DNA of 64,000 nucleotides from Caulobacter sp. 17J65-9 (GTDB lineage Bacteria > Pseudomonadota > Alphaproteobacteria > Caulobacterales > Caulobacteraceae): NCBI RefSeq assembly GCF_010975005.1, contig NZ_JAAIVC010000005.1, positions 1 to 64,000 of the forward strand, in the 5' to 3' direction. Every line of letters starts with the position of its first letter. Position 1 is the stretch's first letter. The notes beneath the pieces were generated by a model, which did no database searches, was not told the DNA's origin, and saw only the letters and a program-made list of their open reading frames with translations. The translations under genes were made by a program, and so were the position numbers. This document shows, piece after piece, positions 1 through 10,373 of this stretch.

Positions 1-269
1 GCTCTCGCCGGCCCGGGCCGCGGCGGCGGAGGCGCGCACGTCGGCCTCGGTCACCTCGGCGCCGGCCTCGGCCCGCTGGGCCAGGGTGTCGATCGCCCGC
101 TTCACGCCGGCGCGGGCGCGCGCGTCGCCCTTGATGGTGACGCCGCCGCCGGGGGTCTCGATCAGCACGTGGAAGGCGTCTTCCAGCAGGGCGGCGTGAC
201 GGCTGTTGGGCCCGGACACGGCGCGGACCGCGACGTCGGACAGCGGCACGAAATCTTCGGAGCGTGAAC

Positions 270-273
<4 letters not shown>
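1..273 (-). CDS. phoH: PhoH-like ATPase, N-terminal part (runs off the window)
   Basis: Read on the minus strand, the first 273 bases encode an N-terminal stretch ([16 protein letters not shown] near residue 9, then a [13 protein letters not shown] segment) typical of the nucleic-acid-binding head of PhoH-family P-loop ATPases. The ATPase domain itself lies outside the window. The GTG start at 273 overlaps the miaB TGA stop by four bases (GTGA), so the two are probably translationally coupled. miaB-phoH-ybeY order is common in alphaproteobacteria, which supports the call. The role, in RNA or ribosome metabolism, is known only from the family. Confidence 0.8.
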
Positions 274-1631
<1,358 letters not shown>

Positions 1632-1692
1632 GGAACCGTTATGCGGGAAAGGGCGGGAGCGGCGCAAGTTCGCGGGCGCCGCAGCTTTCCCC

Positions 1693-2106
1693 TCACTTCT
1701 TCTCTTCCAGCGGCACGCCGTAGAGCTCGAGCTTGTGGCCGATCAGCCGATAGCCCAGCCGTTCGGCGATGGCTTCCTTCAGCTTCTCGATCTCTTCGTC
1801 GAAGAACTCGATGACCTTGCCCGTGCGGGTGTCGATCAGGTGGTCGTGGTGGTCCTCGGTCGCTTCCTCGTAGCGGGAGCGGCCGTCGCCGAAGTCGTGC
1901 TTCTCCACGACTCCGGCCTCTTCGAACAGGCGCACGGTCCGGTAGACCGTGGCGATCGAGATGTGCGGGTCCACCGCCGAGGCGCGGCGGTACAGCTCCT
2001 CGACGTCCGGGTGATCGTGGGACTGGGCCAGCACGCGCGCGACCACGCGGCGCTGGTCCGTCATGCGCATGCCTTTTTCGACGCAGAGCTGTTCGATGCG
2101 ATCCAT
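1693..2106 (-). CDS. fur: Ferric uptake regulator Fur
   Basis: A 137-residue Fur-family metalloregulator. It has an N-terminal winged helix ([25 protein letters not shown] recognition region, about residues 16-65) and a dimerisation/metal domain containing HHDH at residues 86-89. The C-terminal CxxC zinc motif of E. coli Fur is absent; only one cysteine (C8) is present. The open frame extends upstream to 2247, but the family start is the ATG at 2106. The gene is embedded in the tsaB-rimI-fur-miaB-phoH run, 22 bp after rimI, so it may be partly co-transcribed with housekeeping genes. Family knowledge: Fe(II)-dependent control of iron uptake genes. Confidence 0.93.
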   Translation of the reverse strand: MDRIEQLCVEKGMRMTDQRRVVARVLAQSHDHPDVEELYRRASAVDPHISIATVYRTVRLFEEAGVVEKHDFGDGRSRYEEATEDHHDHLIDTRTGKVIEFFDEEIEKLKEAIAERLGYRLIGHKLELYGVPLEEKK

Positions 2107-2128
2107 GGCGCGGAAGATAGGCGGGAGA

Positions 2129-2584
2129 TCAGCCGAAGTTAAGCTCGCGTCGCAAGACCAGCGCGTCGACCGGCGCGCCTTCGCGGCGGCGATAGTAGCC
2201 GCGCCGCCGTCCGGCCTCGGCGAAACCGGTTTTCCTATACAACTCAACGGCCGCGGCGTTGTCGACCGCGACCTCCAGGAACATGGCCTCGGCCCCGGTG
2301 ACCCGCGCCAGCTTCTGGGCGGCCTCGACCAGGGCCAGGCCTACCCCCTTCCGACGGGCGGAAGGTGTGGTCGCGACGGTGAGAATCTCCGCTTCGCCGG
2401 CGACGCTGCGGCACAGGATGAAGCCGGCGACCGCGCCGTCCAGCTCGACCAGCAGGCCGAAGGCGCCCGGCCCCAGCAGCAGCTTTTCCAGCTCCGGCGC
2501 CGGCCAGGCCGGATCGAAGCCGGCCTCGGCGTGCACCCGCGCCAGGGCGTCGAGGTCGAAGGGGGTGGCGGGGCGGAGGTTCAC
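2129..2584 (-). CDS. rimI: Ribosomal-protein-alanine N-acetyltransferase RimI-like (GNAT)
   Basis: A 151-residue single GNAT domain. The acetyl-CoA-binding segment is visible as TTPSARRKGVGLALVEAAQ (R/Q-x-x-G-x-G/A type), followed by VAVDNAAAVELYRKTGF, the RimI/YfaP-like strand 5 to alpha 4 region. The GTG start at 2584 overlaps the tsaB stop in a GTGA junction. tsaB-rimI adjacency is widespread and is the main reason for preferring RimI (N-alpha acetylation of S18) over another GNAT; substrate assignment is inferred. Confidence 0.85.
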   Translation of the reverse strand: MNLRPATPFDLDALARVHAEAGFDPAWPAPELEKLLLGPGAFGLLVELDGAVAGFILCRSVAGEAEILTVATTPSARRKGVGLALVEAAQKLARVTGAEAMFLEVAVDNAAAVELYRKTGFAEAGRRRGYYRRREGAPVDALVLRRELNFG

Positions 2585-3219
2585 GCCGGCAGCTTGGCGT
2601 CGGGCGCGCGCAGATAGACCGGCCGCGGCGCCTCGAGCGGCTCGACCGCAGCGGCGACCAGGCCGGCCAGAGCGACGGGATCCGCGCCCGCGCGATCCTC
2701 GACCACGGCGTTCGGGAAGGCCTCGGCCAGCAGCTTCGCGCCGGAGCCGACCAGGCGGTCGGGCCCGCGGGCGTCAACGTCGATCAACATCTGCACCGCG
2801 TCGGCCACCGTCAGGGCGCTGGGCTCGGTCGCGGCCGCGCCGCCCTGGAAGCCCTGGACGTAGACCTGCTCGCGCCGGGCGTCGATCACACAGGCGGTGA
2901 AGCCTTCGGTGTGGTCGGCGGCCATGGCCGCCAGCGTACCGACCGCGACCACCGGCTTGTCGAGCGTCAGGCCCAGGCCCTTGGCGAAGGCCAGGCCGAC
3001 GCGCAGGCCGGTGAAGGAGCCCGGACCGGCGGTGACGCCGATCCGGTCCAGGTCGGCGAAGGCCAGGCCGGCCTCGACCATCAGGCGTTCGACCAGCGGC
3101 GCCAGACGCTCCTGGTGGCCGCGGGCCATGGGCTCGGAGCGGGCCGCGCGCACGCGGCCGTCCTCGACCACCGCGGCCGAACAGGCCTCCAGCGAGGTGT
3201 CCAGCGCCAGGACGATCAC
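2581..3219 (-). CDS. tsaB: tRNA threonylcarbamoyladenosine biosynthesis protein TsaB
   Basis: A 212-residue ASKHA-fold protein that partners TsaD in t6A37 formation on ANN-decoding tRNAs. The N terminus VLALDTSLEACSAAVV and the motif GVTAGPGSFTGLRVG (about residues 62-76) are diagnostic. The frame is open upstream to 3417, but that extension is low-complexity and Arg-rich. The start chosen is GTG at 3219, which overlaps the stop of the upstream lipoprotein gene (GTGA). It overlaps rimI the same way at the other end. Confidence 0.94.
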   Translation of the reverse strand: MIVLALDTSLEACSAAVVEDGRVRAARSEPMARGHQERLAPLVERLMVEAGLAFADLDRIGVTAGPGSFTGLRVGLAFAKGLGLTLDKPVVAVGTLAAMAADHTEGFTACVIDARREQVYVQGFQGGAAATEPSALTVADAVQMLIDVDARGPDRLVGSGAKLLAEAFPNAVVEDRAGADPVALAGLVAAAVEPLEAPRPVYLRAPDAKLPA

Positions 3220-3821
3220 GGGCGGGTCCAGACGAATTCGTTCAGCTGGGCCCTGGCGGCCAGCACGTCGGCCGGCGGCATGTCGCTGGAGGTCCAGCCC
3301 GGCACGCCGAACACGTATTCGATGGGGTCGGCGGGCGCGCGCTTGCAGACCACGGCGTTGACCTGGCGGCCCTCGCCCATGCGGCAGTCGGCCGGCGTGA
3401 ACTTCGCGTCGGGCCACTTCTGCAGCAGGGTCTCGCCCTGCGGGCCGTGGAAGCCGCCGCCCTGGACCAGGATGCGCGAGACCTTGCCGTCAGGCCCGCC
3501 CTGCAGCTCCAGCGCGGTGGTGTCGTCCATGAAGGCGGTGATGATCGGGACCGGCGCGCCGCCGGCGTGCAGGAAGGCCGTCTCGACCTTGGCGTCCGGG
3601 AAGGCCGCCTGCACCGCTTCGACGGTGAAGGGGGTGTGGGCGCCCAGCGCGCCGACGCCGCGGGACCAGATCGCTTTGGGGTCGGCCTTGCCGGCCGGGG
3701 CCGCCGGCGCGGCTTGCGGCGTCGCCGCCGGTTCGGCCGGGGCGGCGGGCGTTTCGGTCGAGCGCTGGCAGGCGGCCAGCAGGGCGGCGGTCGCGAACAG
3801 GGGAAGAGCGGCGCGGATCAT
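3216..3821 (-). CDS. Predicted lipoprotein, possibly DUF1131-like
   Basis: A 201-residue protein with a lipoprotein signal (FATAALLAACQRS, lipobox LLAAC near residue 18), a Pro/Ala-rich linker (about residues 22-46) and a folded domain with segments VGALGAHTPFTVEAVQAAFPDA and GGGFHGPQGETL. The arrangement resembles DUF1131 lipoproteins (the family of E. coli YfeY), but I could not confirm this. It is the first gene of the minus-strand run into tsaB, coupled by a GTGA overlap. Function unknown; likely anchored in the envelope. Confidence 0.7.
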   Translation of the reverse strand: MIRAALPLFATAALLAACQRSTETPAAPAEPAATPQAAPAAPAGKADPKAIWSRGVGALGAHTPFTVEAVQAAFPDAKVETAFLHAGGAPVPIITAFMDDTTALELQGGPDGKVSRILVQGGGFHGPQGETLLQKWPDAKFTPADCRMGEGRQVNAVVCKRAPADPIEYVFGVPGWTSSDMPPADVLAARAQLNEFVWTRP

Positions 3822-3893
3822 GCGGTCCTCGAAAAAGGTCTGGGTTCCGACGAAAACGCGGAGCTCGCCAGGGGGCTGCTTCGGGGGGCTGCC

Positions 3894-4466
3894 TCAGAGG
3901 GTCTGTTCGACCCGGGTGACCTCGGGGACGTAGTGGCGCAGCGTGTTCTCCACACCGGCCCGCAGGGTGGCCGACGAGGACGGGCAGCCGGAGCAGGCGC
4001 CGCGCATGCGCAGATAGACCACGCCGGTGTCGGGCTCGTAGCGGTCGAACAGGATGTCGCCGCCGTCCTGGGCCACGGCCGGGCGGATGCGGGTGTCCAG
4101 CAGGTCCTTGATCTCGGCCACGATCTGGGCGGCTTCGCCCTCGTAGGCGTCGGCCGCGTGGCTGACGCCGGCGGCGCCGTCGCGGAACAGCGGCTGGCCC
4201 GAGGTGAAGTGGTCCATCACCGCCGCCAGGATCGGCGCCTTCATCTGCGACCAGCTCAGGCCGCCGTCGGTCTTGGAGACGCTGACGAAGTCGGGGCCGA
4301 AATAGACCCGCTCGACGCCCTCGACCTGGAACAGGGCCTCGGCCAGCGGCGAGGCCTGCGCCTCCTCGATGGAGGCGAAGTCGTGCGCCCCGTCCTCGGC
4401 CAGGGCGCGGCCCGGCAGGAACTTCAGGGTGTTCGGGTTGGGGGTCGGTTCGGTCTGGATGAACAT
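3894..4466 (-). CDS. nfuA: NfuA/NifU-type Fe-S cluster scaffold or carrier
   Basis: A 190-residue two-domain protein. The N-terminal Nfu_N domain (MFIQTEPTPNPNTLKFLPG, about residues 1-90) is followed by a NifU C-terminal domain (about 105-185) with the cluster-binding CxxC in MRGACSGCPSSS. The length and layout match mitochondrial NFU1-like alphaproteobacterial proteins that transfer [4Fe-4S] clusters to targets such as lipoyl and radical-SAM enzymes. MiaB is encoded nearby but in a different run, so the link is only thematic. Confidence 0.92.
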   Translation of the reverse strand: MFIQTEPTPNPNTLKFLPGRALAEDGAHDFASIEEAQASPLAEALFQVEGVERVYFGPDFVSVSKTDGGLSWSQMKAPILAAVMDHFTSGQPLFRDGAAGVSHAADAYEGEAAQIVAEIKDLLDTRIRPAVAQDGGDILFDRYEPDTGVVYLRMRGACSGCPSSSATLRAGVENTLRHYVPEVTRVEQTL

Positions 4467-4518
4467 GCGGCTCAGATGGCCTCGAACGGCGGGACGGGCA
4501 AGCCCTGACCGCGGCGGC

Positions 4519-4989
4519 TCACGCCAGCTCGGCGATCTCGTCGTCGGTCAGGTCGCCGGGGACGACGGTGACGGGGATCTTGCGGCGGCCGCCGAAGCCG
4601 GCGCCCTCCTTGGCGATCGAGGAGACCAACGGGCCCGGACCGCGGCCGCCGACGGCGGCGGCCAGGACCAGGATCTTGATCTCCTCGTCGTCGAGCACGG
4701 CCTGGCGGATGGCGGCCTTGGTGTCGCCTTCCTTGATCAGGAATTCCGGGGCCACGCCGGAGCGTTCGGCGACCCCGACGGCGAGGCGCTGCAGCAGGGC
4801 CTCGGCCTCGGCCCGCTGCTCGCGCTCGATCTCCTCGCGCACGCCGGCCCAGTGCTCGAAGGCCGGCGGCGGCAGGACGCGCAGCATGGCCACGCGTCCG
4901 CCGGTGGTCCAGGCGCGGCGGCACGCGTAGTGCAACGCCGCCCCGAACTCGAGGCTGTCGTCGACCACCACGAGGAACTTGCGGGTCAT
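4519..4989 (-). CDS. Universal stress protein (UspA-like)
   Basis: A 156-residue single Usp domain starting MTRKFLVVVDDSLEFGAALHYACRRA, with the C-terminal ribose/phosphate-loop region represented by LVSSIAKEGAGFGGRRKIPVTVV. The canonical ATP-binding G-2x-G-9x-G(S/T) pattern is not clean, so nucleotide binding is uncertain. The frame continues upstream to 5154, but the USP fold begins at the ATG at 4989. It lies 26 bp downstream of gdhZ and may be its last co-transcribed gene. Confidence 0.82.
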   Translation of the reverse strand: MTRKFLVVVDDSLEFGAALHYACRRAWTTGGRVAMLRVLPPPAFEHWAGVREEIEREQRAEAEALLQRLAVGVAERSGVAPEFLIKEGDTKAAIRQAVLDDEEIKILVLAAAVGGRGPGPLVSSIAKEGAGFGGRRKIPVTVVPGDLTDDEIAELA

Positions 4990-5015
4990 CGCGGCGGCCG
5001 CGCGCGTCGACGGCC

Positions 5016-8000
5016 TCAGGCCGCCGACGCCAGCTCCCGGATGGCGGCGTTGGCGATGGTGAGCTTGGCGAAGCTCCACCCCGCGCCCGCCTGTTCGATC
5101 TCCTCGATCGTCCTGCGGGCGTGGTCCACCGTCGCTGCGCGGGCGCGCACCCACTCCTGGATGGCCTGGCGGGCCGCCTCGCCGCTTCCGACGGAGGCCG
5201 GGCTGGCCGCCTTGCCGATCGCCAGGGTCAGGGCCGCCTGCTCGGACAGCAGGTCCTCGATCAGCCGGCGCACGGCCAGCCGCTCGAAGTGGTCGGACGG
5301 GGCCAGCGAACCGGCCGCCGAGCGCAGGCGGTCGAAGGCGAAGGCCGCGCCGACCTGGTGGTAGAGCCGCGCGGTGGCGGCCACCGGCCAGTGCATGCGG
5401 CCGGCCAGCTCGGCCATGTCGCTGGTGGCGGTCAGCGGACGCAGGACCGCGATCGAAGCGGCCAGGTCGGCCGGGGCGCCGGCGGCGACCAGGCTGTCGA
5501 CCCGGTGGCGCATGGCCGCCTGGTCGAAGTCCGACAGCAAGCTCGCGCCCTCGGCCCGCACGGCGTCGACCGCCGGACGGTAGACGTCGATCAACTGTTG
5601 CACGGTCGCGCCGCCGCGGGCGGCCCGGCGCGCCAGCCAGAAGGCCAGGCGACGCAGCGCGCCGGCGGCTTCACGGTAGAGCGCGGTCTGGGCCTCGGCC
5701 GGGATCTTCAGATCCAGGCTGGAGATCACCGACCAGGCCTCGTCCAGGCGCAGGGCCTGGCGGGCGGCCTCGAAGGCGACGACCAGCTCGCGGGCGTCGC
5801 AGCCGGCGGTGGCCCGCACCCGCGAGGGGAAGGTCGCGCCGGTCATGTTGACCATCTCGTTGGAGATCACCGTGGCGATGATCTCGCGCCGCAGACGGTG
5901 CTGGTCCATCTCGTCCTGATACCGGCGCAGCGGCGTCGGGAAGTAGTCCTTCAGCGTGGTCTCGAAGAAGGCGTCATCCGGCGCGGCCGAAGCGACGACC
6001 TCGTCGAACAGCTCGATCTTGGCGTAGGCGGTCAGCACGGCCAGCTCCGGCCGGGTCAGGCCGCGGCGGGTGTTCTGCAGCTCGACCATGGCCGCGGTCG
6101 AAGGCAGGCCCTCGACCTTGCGGTCCAGCTTCCCGGCCTGCTCCATGCGGCGCATGAAGCGCTCGTGCGCGCCGGCGTCGGCCGCGGCCGAGGCTTCCTG
6201 CAGGGTCAGGGCCAGGGTCTGGTCGTAGTTGTGCTGCAGCACGTGCTGGGCGACCTCGTCGGTCATGCTCGCCAGCAGCGCGTTGCGGGCCTCCCGCTCC
6301 AGCTCGCCCTTACGCTCCAGGCCGCCGGTCAGGATCTTGATGTTCACCTCGTGGTCGGAGGTGTCCACGCCGGCCGAGTTGTCGATGGCGTCGGTGTTGA
6401 TGCGCCCGCCGCTCTGGGCGAAGGCGATGCGGCCGGCCTGGGTGACGCCCAGGTTGGCGCCTTCGCCGACCACGTCGACGCGCAGCTCGTTGCCGTCGAC
6501 CCGAATGGCGTCGTTGGCCTTGTCGCCGACCTGCAGGTCGGACTCGGTCGGCGCCTTCACGTAGGTGCCGATGCCGCCGAAGTAGAGCAGCTCGGCCTCG
6601 GCCTTCAGGATGGCGCGCATCAGGTCGGTCGGCGACAGGCTGTCGTCGGACACGCCCAGCACCGCCTTCACCTCAGGCGTCAGCGGGATGGACTTCAGCG
6701 AGCGCGAGAACACGCCGCCGCCGGCCGAGATCAGGCTCTTGTCGTAGTCCTGCCAGGACGAGCGCGGCAGGTCGAACAGACGCTTGCGCTCGTTCCACGA
6801 CACCGCCGGATCCGGGTTCGGATCGAAGAAGATGTCGCGGTGGTCGAAGGCGGCGACCAGCCTGATCGCCTTGGACAGCAGCATGCCGTTGCCGAACACG
6901 TCGCCGGACATGTCGCCCACGCCCACCACGGTGAAGGGCTGGGTCTGGATGTCCTTGCCCATCTCGCGGAAGTGGCGCTTCACCGCTTCCCAGGCGCCGC
7001 GGGCGGTGATGCCCATGGCCTTGTGGTCGTAGCCGACCGAGCCGCCCGAGGCGAAGGCGTCGCCCAGCCAGAAGCCGTAGTCGGCCGAAACGCCGTTGGC
7101 GATGTCGGAGAAGGTGGCCGTGCCCTTGTCGGCGGCGACCACCAGGTACGGGTCGTCGCCTTCCCAGGCGATGACGTTGGCCGGCCGGATGACCGCGTTC
7201 CTGGCGTCGATGTTGTCGGTGATGTCCAGCAGGCCCGACAGGAAGGTCTTGTAGGCCCGCACGCCCTCGGCGCGGATCGCGTCCGGCGCGCCGCCGCGGG
7301 GCAGCTGCTTGGGATAGAAGCCGCCCTTCGAGCCGACCGGCACGATGACGGCGTTCTTCACCTGCTGCGCCTTCACCAGGCCCAGCACTTCGGTGCGGAA
7401 GTCGTCGCGACGGTCGGACCAGCGCAGGCCGCCGCGGGCGACCGGTCCGAAGCGCAGGTGCACGCCCTCGACGTGCGGCGACCACACGAAGATTTCGCGA
7501 TAGGGCTTGGGCAGCGGCAGGTCGGCCAGCTCGCGCGAGGCGATCTTGAAGGAGATGTACGGCTTCGGACCGCCGTCCGGACCCACCTGGTAGTAGTTGG
7601 TGCGCTTCACCGCGCCGACCAGCAAGGCGATGCGGCGCAGCGCGCGGTCGTGGTCGAGGCTGGCCACCGCCTGCAAGGCGGACAGGATCTCGCCCGTCAG
7701 GGCTTCGACCGCCTGGGCGCGCGCGGACGCGTCGCCGGCGTGGGCCGGGTCGAACTTGGCGGCGAACAGCTTCAGGATCAGCCGGCCGACGGCCGGGTTC
7801 TCGATCAGCGCGGCTTCCTGGGTCGCCTGGCTCGGGTCGAGGCCCGACTGCTGGCGATAGCGGGCCAGGGCGCGGATCAGCGCCGCTTCACGCCACGAGA
7901 TGCTGAGCTCCAGCACCAGGCGGTTGAAGCCGTCGCTCTCGGTGCGGCCGGTCCAGACGGCCGCGAAGGCCTCCTCGAACGGCTTCTTGATGTCGCGGAA

Positions 8001-9884
8001 CACCAGGTCGGCGCCGCGCGGGTCTTCCAGCAGGAACTCGTGGATCCACACCGGCTCGGCCGCGCCGGCCGGACGGACCGGGTTGCCGTATTCCTCGAGC
8101 GCCTTCAGGCCCATGTCCTCGAGGATCGGCAGCACGTCGGCCAGCGGCACGGCGTCGCCGCGGCGGTACAGCTTGAAGCGGAACTGCAGCGAGGAGTCGG
8201 TCGGGGCGCGGAAGGCGCGCACGGCGACCTCGCCGTCGCCCAACCGGTCCACCTCGGCCATGTCGACCAGGGCCTCGGCCACGTCGTAGCGGTCGCGGTA
8301 GGCGACCGGGAAGCCTTCGGACCAGCGGCTGGTCACCGCGCTGACCTCAGCGTCGGCGATGCCGGACTCGCGCACGGCCTGCTCGAAGCGGTCCGGCCAG
8401 GCGCGGCTGACCTCGACCACGCGGGCCTCGACCTCGGCCGGATCCGGCTCGGGATGCGCGCCCGGCTGCACGCCGATGATGTAGTGGATGCGCACCAGCG
8501 GTGCGTCGGACAACTGCGGGTACCAGGCCGACACCCGGCCGCCCCAAGCCTTGGCCATCACTTCGCCGGCGCGTTCGCGCACGCCCGGGTCGTAGCGTTC
8601 GCGCGGCACGTACATCAGCACCGAGACGAAGCGGTCCAGCGGATCGCGACGGGTGAACAGGCGGATGCGCGGGCGGTCGAACAGGTGCAGGACGCCCAGC
8701 GCGATGCGCTGCAGGTCGTCCTCGCTCATCTGGAAGAGTTCGTCGCGCGGATAGTTCTCGACGATGTTGCGCAGCCGCTTCTCGTTGTGGCTGCCCGGCG
8801 CCTTGGCGGCGCGCGCCATGACGTTGGCGACCTTGCGGCGGATCAGCGGCACCTGGCTGGCGGTCAGGTCGTAGGCCTCGGCCGTGAACAGGCCGACGAA
8901 GCGGACCTCGCCGGTCGGCCTGCCGTCCGGGCCGAAGCGCTTGATGCCGATGAAGTCCATGTAGCCGCGGCGGTGGACGCGCGAGCGCAGGTTGGCCTTG
9001 GCCACCGTCACCGGCTCGCCGAGATTCAGCTGCTGTTTCATCTGCCGGGTCAGCACGGCCGGCTCGTTGGCGCGGCGCAGGACCGGACGGCTCGGATCGC
9101 GCAGCAGGCCCAGGCCCTGCTGCGGTTGGCTCAGCGGCGCTTCCGCCTCGTAGCCGCCGTCGGCGGTGCGCGGATAGTCGTAGACGCGCGCGCCGAGGAA
9201 GACGAAGTGGTCGGCGTTCAGCCACTTCAGGAAGGCGGCCTGCTCGGCCACCAGGGCCGGGTCGACGCCCGCGACGCCCTTTTCCAGCCCGGCCACGGTG
9301 CGGCCCAGCAGTTCCTGCATCGGGGTGAAGTCGGCGACGGCGGCGCGCACGTCGGCCAGCGCCACCTGCAGGCCCTCGATCAGGCCGGCGCGGCGGTCTT
9401 CCGCGACCGGATCGATCACCACCAGGATGGTGGACTCGCGCTGGGTGTCGCCGTGGGCGCGGCGCAGGCCCTGGCCGAAGCGCTCCAGGGTCAGCACCGG
9501 GTGGAACATGGCGCGCACGGACACGCCGTGGTCGGCCAGTTCGCCCATCACGCTGTCGACCAGGAAGGGCGCGTCGTCCTGGACGATCTCCAGCACGTCG
9601 TAGGCCATCGGCCGGCCTTCGGCGCCGCTGGCGCGGCGCAGCCGGATCATCGGCCCGGCGCCGCCTTCGCGGACTTCGCCGAACTTCCAGAAGTCGGCCA
9701 GCACGGCCGCGAAGTCCTCGGGGCTCAGCTGCGGGGTCTCGTCGGCGACGTAGTCCTCGAGCGCCTGCTCCAGGAAGGAGTGCTCCAGGCGGTCGAGCTC
9801 GGTGGCGCCAGGGCGGCCCAAGGCCTTCGCAAACGCCTTCTTCAAAGCGTCGATGGTGAGGGTGGGCACGCCGGCGCCGTCCAT
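5016..9884 (-). CDS. gdhZ: NAD-dependent glutamate dehydrogenase, large (180-kDa) class
   Basis: A 1622-residue enzyme of the L_180 GDH class (Bac_GDH/GDH_CD), converting glutamate to 2-oxoglutarate plus ammonia with NAD. Regulatory ACT-like segments fill the N-terminal half. The catalytic region follows, with VRFGPVARGGLRWSDRRDDFRTE and KAQQVKNAVIVPVGSKGG around residues 800-850, and a dinucleotide fold with VGVGDMSGDVFGNGM. The length agrees with C. crescentus GdhZ (about 1600 aa), which is also implicated in cell-division control there. ATG at 9884 is preceded by a GAGGA ribosome site. The very long plus-strand frame opposite it is an antisense artefact. Confidence 0.95.
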   Translation of the reverse strand: MDGAGVPTLTIDALKKAFAKALGRPGATELDRLEHSFLEQALEDYVADETPQLSPEDFAAVLADFWKFGEVREGGAGPMIRLRRASGAEGRPMAYDVLEIVQDDAPFLVDSVMGELADHGVSVRAMFHPVLTLERFGQGLRRAHGDTQRESTILVVIDPVAEDRRAGLIEGLQVALADVRAAVADFTPMQELLGRTVAGLEKGVAGVDPALVAEQAAFLKWLNADHFVFLGARVYDYPRTADGGYEAEAPLSQPQQGLGLLRDPSRPVLRRANEPAVLTRQMKQQLNLGEPVTVAKANLRSRVHRRGYMDFIGIKRFGPDGRPTGEVRFVGLFTAEAYDLTASQVPLIRRKVANVMARAAKAPGSHNEKRLRNIVENYPRDELFQMSEDDLQRIALGVLHLFDRPRIRLFTRRDPLDRFVSVLMYVPRERYDPGVRERAGEVMAKAWGGRVSAWYPQLSDAPLVRIHYIIGVQPGAHPEPDPAEVEARVVEVSRAWPDRFEQAVRESGIADAEVSAVTSRWSEGFPVAYRDRYDVAEALVDMAEVDRLGDGEVAVRAFRAPTDSSLQFRFKLYRRGDAVPLADVLPILEDMGLKALEEYGNPVRPAGAAEPVWIHEFLLEDPRGADLVFRDIKKPFEEAFAAVWTGRTESDGFNRLVLELSISWREAALIRALARYRQQSGLDPSQATQEAALIENPAVGRLILKLFAAKFDPAHAGDASARAQAVEALTGEILSALQAVASLDHDRALRRIALLVGAVKRTNYYQVGPDGGPKPYISFKIASRELADLPLPKPYREIFVWSPHVEGVHLRFGPVARGGLRWSDRRDDFRTEVLGLVKAQQVKNAVIVPVGSKGGFYPKQLPRGGAPDAIRAEGVRAYKTFLSGLLDITDNIDARNAVIRPANVIAWEGDDPYLVVAADKGTATFSDIANGVSADYGFWLGDAFASGGSVGYDHKAMGITARGAWEAVKRHFREMGKDIQTQPFTVVGVGDMSGDVFGNGMLLSKAIRLVAAFDHRDIFFDPNPDPAVSWNERKRLFDLPRSSWQDYDKSLISAGGGVFSRSLKSIPLTPEVKAVLGVSDDSLSPTDLMRAILKAEAELLYFGGIGTYVKAPTESDLQVGDKANDAIRVDGNELRVDVVGEGANLGVTQAGRIAFAQSGGRINTDAIDNSAGVDTSDHEVNIKILTGGLERKGELEREARNALLASMTDEVAQHVLQHNYDQTLALTLQEASAAADAGAHERFMRRMEQAGKLDRKVEGLPSTAAMVELQNTRRGLTRPELAVLTAYAKIELFDEVVASAAPDDAFFETTLKDYFPTPLRRYQDEMDQHRLRREIIATVISNEMVNMTGATFPSRVRATAGCDARELVVAFEAARQALRLDEAWSVISSLDLKIPAEAQTALYREAAGALRRLAFWLARRAARGGATVQQLIDVYRPAVDAVRAEGASLLSDFDQAAMRHRVDSLVAAGAPADLAASIAVLRPLTATSDMAELAGRMHWPVAATARLYHQVGAAFAFDRLRSAAGSLAPSDHFERLAVRRLIEDLLSEQAALTLAIGKAASPASVGSGEAARQAIQEWVRARAATVDHARRTIEEIEQAGAGWSFAKLTIANAAIRELASAA

Positions 9885-10373
9885 GGGGGATCCTCGCAGC
9901 TTCGGCCGGAGCCTAACCCGCTCCCGTCGCCGATCAACTAACGAGCCCTGTGCTAGGCCATACGGCGCGAAAACGAAAGCCGGACCCAGAACGGGAGCCG
10001 AAAAAGAATGCCCCGAAAGAGAAAGGTCGCGGGACGTTTTCGCATTCGCCGCGATTTTGGCGGATGAAAGACGCTTTCCTGCCGCAACTTCCGCAGACCC
10101 GCGTTCGGCGGAGCGCCCTCGGCTCCGCCAGGACCCGCAAACGAAAAGCCGCCGGATGCTTTCGCATCCGACGGCTGCGTCCCTCCGAGGGGGGAGAACG
10201 AAGGGACGTTTTCGTTCGGCGACGCCGTTTCTAGGGGGACGGGGAGGGCGGCGCCGCCTGTCCGGGTATCGAGGGGAGGATGTCCGGACAGGACAGAGAT
10301 AGGAATGCGCTGGGGGATTTGTAGTGGCGCCCGATCACGCCCCTGTGAATATTTTCCCAGGCAAAACCTATGG
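9885..10373. other. Intergenic region between gdhZ and the AI-2E permease gene
   Basis: About 490 bases without a convincing gene. It contains a strong minus-strand terminator (10139-10176) and two copies of the 12-mer GGGACGTTTTCG (near 10031 and 10202). A-rich tracts of the CGAAAACGAAAG type occur near 9967 and 10137. A palindrome TGTCCGGACA lies near 10281. A 94-codon plus-strand frame (9950-10234) is extremely Arg/Lys-rich and has no ribosome site, so I do not call it. A small RNA ending at the terminator is possible but unproven. Confidence 0.6.
10139..10176 (-). terminator. Rho-independent terminator
   Basis: On the minus strand a 13-bp stem (10147-10159 with 10164-10176, one T-G wobble) is closed by a GAAA tetraloop and followed by TTTTCGTTT. 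It lies about 200 bases past the stop of the AI-2E permease gene, so either that mRNA has a long 3' end or a short RNA ends here. Confidence 0.85.

Noticed and set aside
5121-9941. 1606-codon plus-strand frame opposite gdhZ, and similar long antisense frames at 38196-41495, 52873-55983 and 56323-58632
   Set aside because: They mirror strongly coding GC-rich genes. High third-position GC removes antisense stops; the translations are low-complexity Arg/Gly/Ala/His-rich with no domain signatures.
9950-10234. 94-codon plus-strand frame in the gdhZ-permease gap
   Set aside because: Extremely basic composition, no ribosome site, contains the opposite-strand terminator sequence, and no recognisable motif.
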